A stretch of DNA of 64,000 bases from Corylus avellana (lineage: Eukaryota; Streptophyta; Magnoliopsida; Fagales; Betulaceae). Each line of letters starts with the position of its first letter. The stretch's first letter is position 1. The position numbers and the translations under genes were made by a program. The DNA lies in assembly GCF_901000735.1 (NCBI RefSeq), contig NC_081544.1:24353049-24417048 (forward strand), in the 5' to 3' direction. The notes below the pieces were generated by a model. It saw only the letters and a list, made by a program, of their open reading frames with translations. It was not told where the DNA came from and made no database searches. Below are positions 21,769-30,115 of the stretch, piece by piece.

Positions 21769-22610
21769 CTAGGTGTTTCTTAATCCCATTGTAGCTACAT
21801 GCTCTTTTAATTTTTCCAAAGACAATCCTTTGGTCATAGGATCGGCTACCATCTCTGTTGAGGGTATATATTCAATTTTAATTTCCCCTCTTTCCACTAT
21901 ATCTTGAATATAGTGATAATTTACATCAATATGTTTGCCTTTGGAGCTTTGTGCTCCACTTTTTATTAAAGAGATAGCAGACTTGTTATCACAAAACATA
22001 TTGACTGGCTTACTGTTTAAACCTAAATTTAAACTTTCTACAAAGCGTCTAATCCACACTGCATTACTTATTGCTGTGCTGCATGATATATATTCGGCTT
22101 CCATAGTGGATTTTGCAACGCAATTTTGTTTCTTGCTTAACCAAGAAATGGCTGTTCCACCAAACAAGAATACATATCCACTTGTTGATTTTCTATCATC
22201 AGCATCCCCAGCAAAATCCGCATCTGTGAATCCTTTAATTTCTAGATCACTTATACCAAAACATAAGCCCATGTTTTTAGTACCTTGTAAATATCTAAAT
22301 ATACGTTTTACTGCTTGCCAATGTGTCTTCCCTGGATTAGATTGATATCTGCTTACTAATCCCACCGCATAACAAATATCAGGTCTTGTAGTTGTCATTG
22401 CATACATGAGACTGCCCACAGCTTGGGCATAGGGGATAGATTCCATCTCTTGAATCTCTGTCTCATTTTGAGGACACATTGATTTATTCAAGTACTGACC
22501 TCTTGAAATAGGTGTTTTTAAAGGTTTACATTCATTCATATTAAACCTCTTAAGTATCTTTTCCAGATATTTTTCTTGATCCAAATATAATAATTTTAAA
22601 TTTCTATTTC
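21769..22610 (-). pseudogene. Copia pol, 3' part: end of reverse transcriptase and RNase H
   Basis: Read on the minus strand from the gap. The end of the reverse transcriptase includes LDQEKYLEKILKRFNM and PYAQAVGSLMYAMTTTRPD. Copia RNase H follows, with FTDADFAGDADDRKSTSGY, SKKQNCVAKSTMEAEYI, MFCDNKSAISL and GKHIDVNYHYIQD, then the terminal VADPMTKGL. The frame is open from the gap to the stop near 21769. The upstream catalytic part lies in the unsequenced gap, so intactness cannot be judged. Confidence 0.9.
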
Positions 22611-22710
22611 NNNNNNNNNNNNNNNNNNNNNNNNNNNNNNNNNNNNNNNNNNNNNNNNNNNNNNNNNNNNNNNNNNNNNNNNNNNNNNNNNNNNNNNNNN
22701 NNNNNNNNNN
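22611..22710. other. Assembly gap (100 N)
   Basis: Exactly 100 N, a conventional placeholder for unknown size. It replaces the protease/integrase/reverse-transcriptase core of the copia element, normally about 2.5-3 kb, so the true element and window are longer. Confidence 0.95.
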
Positions 22711-23591
22711 CGAGTCTATCCACCAAGAATTTGAAGTCGGTTTTGCCATCATCACATCAGTAATGATCATAACTATTTCTTTCTGTTTCTTGTCACCATT
22801 GTTCTTTGGACAATTTGCCTTGAAATGCCCCATTTTACCACATTTGAAACATGTTCTTTTGATTTTATTTTTACCTTTCGGCTTACCTTTCCATTTCTTT
22901 TTGAACTTTCTTGGCTTGCCTTTGAATGCTGGTGCACGTGAAGTCTGAGTATTGATTTCAGCCATCATGAGGTTCCTGGATTGTCCTTTTCTCCTTCTTC
23001 TTTTCATCATTTCTTCTTCTAATACAAGCAAAACTGGTAAGGAAATTATGGATAGGTCTTTTCCGCTATGGGTCAGTGATATTATCACATGTTCCCAAGA
23101 CAAAGGAAGACCATTAAGTATTGTGGTTACTTGCATTTTGTCAGATATTGGATGACCGACAGATGCAAGTTCCTTTGCAATGAGTTCCATTTGGTTTACA
23201 AAGTCACCCACACAGTCATCCTCACTCATACGTGCACTATTATATTTATCTAATAATAGTTGTATGTGAGTATCAGACCTAGGGCCATACTTTTCCTCTA
23301 ATGCTTCCATTATTCCTTAACAGTCTTGTATCCTTCAAATAGTGGGATGATATTATCTTTCATGCTATGGAGGAGAGTGGCCTTTGCCATTAGGTCATCT
23401 TCCATCCATTTTTCCTTTTTCTTGACAGCATCATCATTTTTCTCATCTTCGACTTCAGGTCTTTTTGATGTGAGAGTGTGTAAAGTTCTCTCATGTGTCA
23501 GTACATAAGAGATATGTCGTTTCCACATTCTAAAATTGATTCCATTAAGGCTTTCGACCTTTGAGGAATCTATACCGCTTTTAATAGCCAT
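22711..23591 (-). pseudogene. Copia gag with zinc knuckle, frameshifted
   Basis: Two overlapping frames on the minus strand, 23591-23310 and 23310-22711, form one gag. The first begins MAIKSGIDSSKVESLNG and has the family word FRMWKRHISYVL. The second has YNSARMSEDDCVGDFVNQM, a basic stretch, and the CCHC knuckle CFKCGKMGHFKANC. They meet at a TAATGG where one base appears lost, so the first frame stops before the second can continue. The element is thus probably not autonomous even though its LTRs are young. Gag forms the virus-like particle and binds RNA. Confidence 0.85.
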
Positions 23592-23764
23592 TTTATAATG
23601 TGGATACGATAAACTTAATATAAATACTAATATTTGTTTACTATAACTGTAATGTATCAGATATTACATACATACACACCAACAGCAAAATTAAAAATGT
23701 ACTTCTAAGTTATTACAAACCAACAAAATAAAAATAGATAAGTTTATTTATTTTTATTTTTAGA

Positions 23765-24110
23765 TCAGTCGTCTCTAGGATAGGTCAGCCTTGCCTGATA
23801 ATCATTCATGCAAGCCCTGTAATACGGACGGTTTGGAACTGCCGGTATGAACTGGTCACCTCTTGGTGGAAGTGTGTATCGATTATTGCCCATTGGCCAC
23901 AAATCCCTTGGACTTTGCTCAACTGTCCTTATGATCCTCAAAGGACGTGGACCCCTCAAGCGTCTATCACTTGAAATCTCGGATTGAGCCAAATCTGGTA
24001 CTGTGAACTCCACTTCCTTATGCTCTGTAGGTGACAGGCAACACGGACGAAAAAACCTCCGATTAGATTGCCTCTGACCTTGATGAGAAGACTCACCCCT
24101 TTCCCAATTA
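23765..24110 (-). other. Unidentified ORF in the copia leader
   Basis: An open frame on the minus strand includes VEFTVPDLAQSE, RGPRPLRIIRTVEQSPRD and RPYYRACMNDYQARLTYP, ending in a stop near 23765. The composition looks protein-like rather than random (Pro/Arg/Tyr-rich). It may be part of the same extra protein as the ORF at 25036-25518, joined by splicing across the GC-rich stretch. Family not recognised; it does not resemble gag. Confidence 0.3.
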
Positions 24111-24279
24111 TATTTTTGGGAATTATAATTTGAAAACCATGTAATACTCTTGCCCCTTAAATTAGCTTTCCAATGCCTTTGAAATGAGTTAAATCGGAGC
24201 TATAATGAGTGAGAACGGGTCAAGAAACTACCTGGAGGTCGAAAATGGTGGAATTTTCGGTATTGTTGAGCAGAACCGG

Positions 24280-24975
24280 GTCGGATCCAACCGGAATTGG
24301 GCGGGCTGGGTCTTCGGGCGTGCCACGCGCTGCACAGGTCTGGCGCGTGGCGGGTTGAACTGCGGGCGCGTGGCGGGTTGAAAACGCGGGATGGATCGGC
24401 GCTTCGGGTCGGGTCGGACCTCTGGGTCAAATTGGGGCTCCTGGTAGCAATGCGGGTCTCGGGTCGGTTCTGACCCGGTTGTACTGGGCTGAAAACGGGC
24501 TTGACCCGATTGGTCTTGGGCCCTTTTTGCTTGGGCTTGGGCTCTCAGTACGGATTTTCGGGCCGTATGCTTCCACTTGGGCCCGGTTCGGGTCACTTCT
24601 TGGATCAGGTTTTGAAAATCCGAAAGAGTGTTTTTTTTGGATTTATCCAAAACGACGTCGTGTCGTTTTTTACTCGCCTGCTCGAGAGTTCGAATATTGG
24701 CGTCGTTTTGATATGAAACGACGTCGTCCCGAATGGGACTGTAGACGTTTTCTGCTGAGAACGAAACGGCGTCGTTCCTTTGAAGGGGAACGACGTCGTT
24801 TGGAGATGATGGGGCGCGCCCCTCTGGAGACGCCGAAACGGCGTCGTTCCGGGGGGCTGTAATGCGCGCCCCTGGGTCAGACGCTGGAACGGCGTCGTTC
24901 CAATTAAATGGAACGGCGCCGTTTGAGATGCCTGACGCAGGGGGGTCTTTGGCCCTTTCACTGTTGATCAAAACG
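24280..24975. repeat. GC-rich segment with AACGACGTCGTT palindromes
   Basis: A sharp GC island inside the copia element. Between about 24645 and 24990 the palindromic words AACGACGTCGTTT, GAAACGGCGTCGTTCC and AACGGCGCCGTTT recur at least eight times. Farther left lie repeats of CGGGTCGG and GGCGCGTGGCGGGTTGAA. Long ORFs through here on both strands are by-products of the composition and the spacing of the palindromes. Confidence 0.7.
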
Positions 24976-25035
24976 GCGTAGTTTTGATCAACAGTGGTTT
25001 TATCTCCAGAAAAACTCCCAAAACAGCGATTTTTT

Positions 25036-25518
25036 TCAGAAAAAAATTACAGAATTATTTTCTAAAAAATCAGAATTTTTAATTTCATCAACCCTAGAAT
25101 TATTTTCTTCCCAAGAATTATTTTCTTCCCAAAAATTATTTTCTTTCCAAGAAGAACCAGAAACCGCACCTTTGGTTGGGGATGATTCACCAACGACGTC
25201 AAAACCGGGAGGAGGAGAATTTTGGCTTTGAAGATCCAGCGAAGGAGATGCATCAAATGGAGTTGCAAAGAATTCCTTCCAGTATTTTTGTTCCAGTAAA
25301 TAGCATTTCTTCAAAGTTTCAAAATTTCCCGTAAATTTTGATCCACCAACAGTAACTTTGAGTAATTCTTCATGTGGGTTCGAAATGATCAAATGTAAAT
25401 TGTAAAACGCCACAGAAGATGCCAATCCCAGACTTTGTCTGTTGATGGTTTGCAGAATTTCCCTCATGTACTCTCTATTTTCTTCATCAGAATCTTGTTT
25501 TTCTTCTTTGTCTTCCAT
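25036..25518 (-). CDS. Extra leader ORF of the copia element, 160 aa, unknown function
   Basis: The ATG at 25518 (minus) lies only 7 bases beyond the primer-binding site, so this is the first ORF of the genomic RNA. The protein starts MEDKEEKQDSDEENREYM. It contains QSLGLASSVAFYNLHLIIS, GSKFTGNFETLKKCYLLEQ and a Trp/Glu/Asn repeat (WKENNFWEENNSWEENNS) and stops at 25036. I do not recognise the family; it is not gag, protease or envelope-like. It could be an element-specific accessory protein or a transduced host exon. Gag starts 1.4 kb further downstream, an unusual layout for copia. Confidence 0.45.
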   Translation of the reverse strand: MEDKEEKQDSDEENREYMREILQTINRQSLGLASSVAFYNLHLIISNPHEELLKVTVGGSKFTGNFETLKKCYLLEQKYWKEFFATPFDASPSLDLQSQNSPPPGFDVVGESSPTKGAVSGSSWKENNFWEENNSWEENNSRVDEIKNSDFLENNSVIFF

Positions 25519-25524
25519 AACCTG

Positions 25525-25536
25525 GCTCTGATACCA
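25525..25536 (-). other. Primer-binding site of the copia element
   Basis: On the minus strand TGGTATCAGAGC, complementary to the 3' end of plant initiator methionine tRNA, immediately after the 5' LTR. It fixes the orientation of the element. Confidence 0.9.
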
Positions 25537-25537
25537 C

Positions 25538-25836
25538 TGTAGAAATATGTTGAACGTATGATCTATGTTGTAGGAATCTCCCGTTAGGGTGGATATCCAA
25601 TGGAGGACAAGAGCAACGTGAAAATGAGAGAATGAATAATAACGTACGTTCATCTCATTATCAAACTCTATTTATAGATTGGCCAAAAAAAAAAAAAAAA
25701 CTCTATTTATAGAGTTTGAATATGACTCTTCATCAAGAGTCATAACTTGTCACTCTATCATAACCTCCATGGAAGGTTGTGATTGGCTATGGGAATGACC
25801 ACACTAGTTATGGTGTGATCACCCTTTAAACCATCA
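25538..25836 (-). repeat. 5' LTR of the copia element
   Basis: 299 bp. It differs from the 3' LTR mainly by a 35-bp insertion near 25678, consisting of ATTGGCC, a long A run and a repeat of AACTCTATTTATAG. This is consistent with a slippage or template-switch event during reverse transcription. Confidence 0.9.
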
Positions 25837-25841
25837 AAGAT

Positions 25842-26130
25842 GGGATTGAACTAGTAAAGAAAATGCTCAGAATGACGAAGAAAGAGAAAGACACGGCTTT
25901 GCACGAGGCTGTACGTTATAATCACCTTGAGGTGGTAAAATTGTTGATTAGTGAAGACCCAGATTTCTCATATTCTGCTAATGATGCTGGTGAGACTCCA
26001 CTTTACATAGCTGCCGAGAGAGGGTTTAAAGATGTGCTGTTCGAAATTTTAGACAAATGCAAATCACCAATGCATGGGGGTCCCCTTGGTAGAACAGCTT
26101 TGCATGCTGCCGTGCTACAGTTTGATATAG
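25842..26130 (+). pseudogene. Unit 1 exon 1, 3' part
   Basis: Resumes directly after the duplicated AAGAT in the original frame (DGIELVKKMLRMT). It contains ankyrin motifs TALHEAVRYNHLEVVKLL, TPLYIAAERGF and TALHAAVLQ. The donor ATAG/GTACTACC at 26130 leaves phase 1, matching the acceptor at 27019. Unit 3 differs at VLQFDI versus IIHSLQHDDK just before the donor. Confidence 0.85.
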
Positions 26131-27019
26131 GTACTACCTATTTATTTTCTCAATGTTCTACTTGCATGGTTAATTTAGTAATGAGTAATATTGCAGCTTT
26201 AATTCTTTAAATTTTATTATAATTTTGATAAAAAAAAAAGAGAAATGTATGCGTACGTGGTTGACCAAAAAATAATTAATTCATGAAATATATATAAGAA
26301 TGCTTGATGTCTGGTATAGAAATTCAACAATTTTATAATTAAGTTTCTAAATTGACTTATTTTCATAACAATTTTTTTAACAAACAATATGATTATTGTA
26401 CTTTACATAGCTGCCAAGAGAGATATCGTCGTTTCCCTTATTAATTTTACTCTTAGAGGTTCAATCTAAAATATCGTCGTTTTAATTGTAAGTTAAGCTG
26501 TTGGTAATTTGAGTATTTAAACCCATCTAACAAAAAGTCATTCTAAAAAAACAGCCTTATTAGCTTCAAATCAAAAATCTTTGGTGAATGCTGATTGATT
26601 GACGAATCAACATGAAAAAAGAAAAACAGATTATATATACTTTTGTTAAAAGAAGAAATTACCTCTCCCACTTAATAATAATTAATAATCATATATATAT
26701 ATAGTTGCAACGAAAGCCACGTTAGGTAGCTGTAGAGAACATAATTTATACTATTTATCAATAAAATTAACTAAGTAATTAAGGCCTAGGAGATTAAATA
26801 GAAACTTGATGTAATCCATGTTTTGCATTTGCCTATTACAGTTCAACGCATGAAAAAGATATATATACAAGAGATTATTGTTAATTTGAATTTTATGAAG
26901 AAAGTAGAAACTAAACTTTAATAAATTACATTGAGTACCTTTTTTCAATCTCCTGACAAGTCTTGCTTAATTGTGTCATTTAGAAAATCATTAAATTTAA
27001 CATATTTAAATTATTTTAG
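26131..27019 (+). other. Intron 1 of unit 1
   Basis: GTACTACC...TATTTTAG. AT-rich; the same intron occurs in units 2 and 3. It contains a short echo of the preceding exon, CTTTACATAGCTGCC (about 26401) followed by GAGAGATATCG, indicating an old partial exon duplication. Confidence 0.75.
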
Positions 27020-27561
27020 GTATGGTCGGAAGAATTCTGGAAAACATTGATGGTATAAGTAGAGAAAAGGACAATAACGGTTGGATTCCACTTCACTTGG
27101 CTTTATCCTTCAAAGACATAGTAGAGCTATTGTTGGATAAAGATAGAGAAGTAGCATACATGAAAGACACAAAGGGTAGGACACTTCTTCATATTGCAGC
27201 TCAATATGGTCTTGTTCATGCAATGAATGTGATTGTAGAAAGGTGTCCAGATTGTTGCGAACTGGTTGATAACAGAGGTTGGAATGTACTCCATTTTGCT
27301 ATCAAAGGGGGAAGCATGTTTTTAGAGAAAATCATGGATATTATAACAGAAAATAAGTCTTTCAGCAACCTTTTGAATGAGAAGAATGCCGACGGGGATA
27401 CACCTCTTCATTTCTATTCCAAATATGCCACTTTTTTGATAGTATTAGATTTAATTATAAAGAAGTTCATGAGTCACCCTCGAGGCGACAAGATGGCCTT
27501 CAACAAACAAAACCTCAACGCATACGACATCGCTGTAACTGCAAAACGTTCACATAAAAAG
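27020..27561 (+). pseudogene. Unit 1 exon 2 (ankyrin repeats), open
   Basis: Codes for MVGRILENIDG followed by ankyrin repeats with LHLALSF, LLHIAAQYGLVHAM, NVLHFAIKGG and TPLHFYSKYA. It ends ...KRSHKK at AAG/GTAACG. It keeps the frame of units 2/3 but differs by several codons and small in-frame length changes at repeat-tip positions. The exon itself is undamaged; it is classed with the disrupted gene because exon 1 is broken. Confidence 0.8.
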
Positions 27562-27772
27562 GTAACGCATAATTATTGCATCCTGCATCTGAACAAAAAC
27601 TATTACATATTGCTTTATTTTTCCCTTTTTCGGTTCTAACAATTTTTGAAAACCACCCTATTTTAATTTGTCACGACCCACGCCATCCCAAGAGAGGCAA
27701 CACCACCATCATCACTATCAAAGGGTACCAAATCCTTTACCTTGTATTCTCCATTTATTTAGTGTAAGCTTG

Positions 27773-27803
<31 letters not shown>

Positions 27804-29560
27804 ATTGAGATGTTGGTTGGTTCTCTTTTAAGACTCCATAAAAAATCTTCTATTTATCAACAAGCAAATCTCTTTAGTTTTTGTTTAAGGACCATCCATC
27901 TGGTAACTATCACTTTTTGCCTCTAAAGCATGACTTTGCCTCTCTCATAATCAATCTCCTGGCCTTTTTCTTTTTCTAAATTTATCATAAGTGTTCAATT
28001 ACATCTAAAAGAATATGAAATAACCTCTAAATCATGGATTAAAATCACTCATTTATATGCTCTGATCTGGGAAACATAGTTCAAATTTATTTATTTATTA
28101 AGCATATATAACTATCTGCTTTTGGAGGAAAACTAAAAAAGTTGTATATATATTGATTATTAATTTTCTCCTTTTTCTTACACGAATTAAACTTTAGTTG
28201 CTTATGATTTAAGAAAAAACAAATCCATAATTAAGTTGATATAGAATTATAATACACATGAAAATTTCAAATCATGCAAATTAAGTATTGTTAAAAAAGT
28301 TTTAATGTATTTTAGAATCTCTAAAAATAATTCTTATATTTAGCAATCTTAATTAAATAAACATTAGTAAATGTCAGACTATTTTTACATTATCTATCTC
28401 ATTTAATTCTAAATAATCATTTTTTCTTCCTTGAATAGCATGTTCGTCTTTTCTAATAAATTAAGTGCTTATTTAGTTTAGCGGTTTCAAAACATACAAT
28501 TTGAAAAAAAAAATAAAAAAAATCAAAATGCAGTTAATAAAAATGCAATTTTTCAAAATGTAATAAAGCGTTTGTTAAAATCATGGTTTGACTTTTTAAT
28601 CTGTGTGTTGTAACTTGTAAAAGTAATACTATACATACTCTCACTTCCTTATACCCATTACTTCATACTCATAAGTAGCTTTTAAAATTATAATTTGATT
28701 AAAATCTAATAAAGATTCATCCAAAATTTAATGGTAATTTTAAAAGCAACCTATATAAGTGTGAAAAAATTAGTGTAAAAAAATATGAGTATGTATAGCA
28801 ATAATCTTTTTAAAATGCAGTACCCTTGCACTTTGAAAATTTGAGGGTCTGTTTTATTTAGAAAGGGATAATTGTGTCATTTGAGAAGTTTAATTGACTG
28901 TCATATGGCACATGTCATGTACATATATACCTACAGATCGAAGTCAACATGGCTTAAGTATGCTCAGCTTTAAGAGTAAAAGTGTAAAGAAATAAATAAA
29001 TAATGCCATTGCATATTTTCACTTTCATGTAGAAACAGTACATAAAATAAAAAATAATATATATATATTTTCATTTTTTCATTTTCTTGTTTTAAATTCC
29101 AATTGTCTTTAAACGATTTGAGCGTTTCAATTTGATCACAGTTACATATATGAATATATGATAAATATTTTCGTTTATATGTTCTTATAATTCTTACATT
29201 GCATGTTAATTACATGTTGGTTTTAAAAAATCATAATCTATATAAACAAATGACAATGTACATTAGGTGCTAGAATAGTTTCTACACGTTTTACTTTTTT
29301 TTTTTTTTTTTTTATGTATTAAATGATATATGTTTCTACATATTCTCATTTTTTATAATTACATTAATTAGGGGCTATAAAAAAAAAATAGTGACCATGA
29401 GGTATATAAAAATTCATAATAAATCATCAACAGAAAATTGACCCTAATAAAAAAAATCCATGCTAATTAATTCCTTTCTAAAATAAAAAATATTATACGT
29501 GCTCTTTTTCTTACAAGCTATATAAAAATCCCTAATAATATCGATATAAACCTTACACAG
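27562..29560 (+). other. Intron 2 of unit 1
   Basis: About 2 kb, GTAACG...TTACACAG. AT-rich with long A/T runs (27773-27798, 29299-29321). It aligns throughout with intron 2 of units 2 and 3 with many small differences. No gene inside. Confidence 0.75.
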
Positions 29561-30115
29561 AGGTCTATAATTCGGCATGAAGTGCATGGACTACTACCTC
29601 GACGAGTAATAACTTTCGAGGATGGGGACGAGGGTGGAGACAAGATGGACGAAGACAGGACATTTTTATTGCGGAATGCAGCAGAAGCCCATTTGGTAGT
29701 GGCTGCACTGATTACAACCGTGTCCTTTGCAGCATGTATTACCATGCCTGGGGGTTTCGCGAGTAGTGGAGAAGGCTCACACCCAGGCTCTGCACTTCTG
29801 AAAAAAAATGTTGCTTTCAAAGCATTCATTATCACAGATACCATATCCATGGTGTTGTCAAGTTCTGCTGTCTTTATCCACCTCTTGATGCCATTTCTTT
29901 TCAACAAGTATTCCAATGAAGACCATAGCGAGAATTTTCTCTTACTGGCCTTCTTCCTCATTTTGGGGGCCATGATAACAATGGTACTAGCATTTGTCAC
30001 GGGCACATATGCTGTGTTAATGCATTCCTTGAATCTTGCTATTGCCAACTGTATCATTGGCCTAACCTTCTTCGGTATCCTCTTCCTTGTGTGTAAAAGA
30101 TTTTTTAGGCATTAA
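29561..30115 (+). pseudogene. Unit 1 exon 3 (PGG membrane domain), open
   Basis: 184 codons plus stop. A cytosolic acidic linker (VITFEDGDEGGDKMDED) leads to the PGG domain: AEAHLVVAALITTVSFAAC, then ITMPGGF, a Gly/Ser/His loop, and three more hydrophobic helices ending LFLVCKRFFRH. The acceptor is TTACACAG/AGGTCT. The alternative acceptor possible in units 2/3 (TTCAG/CGTG) is TTCGG here, which supports the upstream choice in all copies. Confidence 0.8.

Larger units (their letters stand above)
20911..25836 (-). mobile_element. Ty1/copia LTR retrotransposon in a coding exon
   Basis: LTRs TGTAGAAATATG...ACCATCA lie at 20911-21174 and 25538-25836. The 5-bp target duplication AAGAT is at 20906-20910 and 25837-25841. 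The element reads on the minus strand: the primer-binding site TGGTATCAGAGC (plus 25525-25536) directly follows the 5' LTR, and a purine-rich tract (AAGTGGGAGA on minus) precedes the 3' LTR. Gag, zinc knuckle, the end of reverse transcriptase and RNase H are recognisable. Integrase and most of reverse transcriptase fall in the 100-N gap. The LTRs differ, as far as I can see, by one substitution and one 35-bp insertion, so the insertion is young. An unusual 2-kb region lies between the PBS and gag. Confidence 0.92.
20325..30115 (+). pseudogene. Ankyrin-PGG (ACD6-like) gene, unit 1, disrupted
   Basis: Ankyrin-repeat proteins with a C-terminal membrane PGG domain act in plant immunity and salicylate-linked cell death; ACD6 is the model. 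Exon 1 is in two parts (20325-20910 and 25842-26130) separated by a copia element. Exon 2 is 27020-27561 and exon 3 is 29561-30115, with the stop at 30113. ATG at 20325 gives MDPSQTSVNANQPEQ; a second Met before DFRSYNAAAEG corresponds to the start of unit 3. Within exon 1 an extra stretch of about 130 bp lies at about 20583-20715, and a 4-base gain near 20757 shifts the frame relative to unit 3, so exon 1 was damaged independently of the retrotransposon. Ankyrin motifs visible: TPLHIAARYGH, TALHEAVRYNH, TPLYIAAERGF, then LHLALSF, LLHIAAQYG and TPLHFY in exon 2. Exon 3 carries four membrane helices with ITMPGGF. Exons 2-3 are open and spliceable, so a truncated product cannot be excluded. Confidence 0.88.

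Noticed and set aside
24228..24971. 247-codon minus-strand and 127-codon plus-strand ORFs in the GC-rich part of the copia element
   Set aside because: Overlapping open frames on both strands in a palindrome-rich GC segment; the apparent NDAV repeats simply follow the AACGACGTCGTT spacing.
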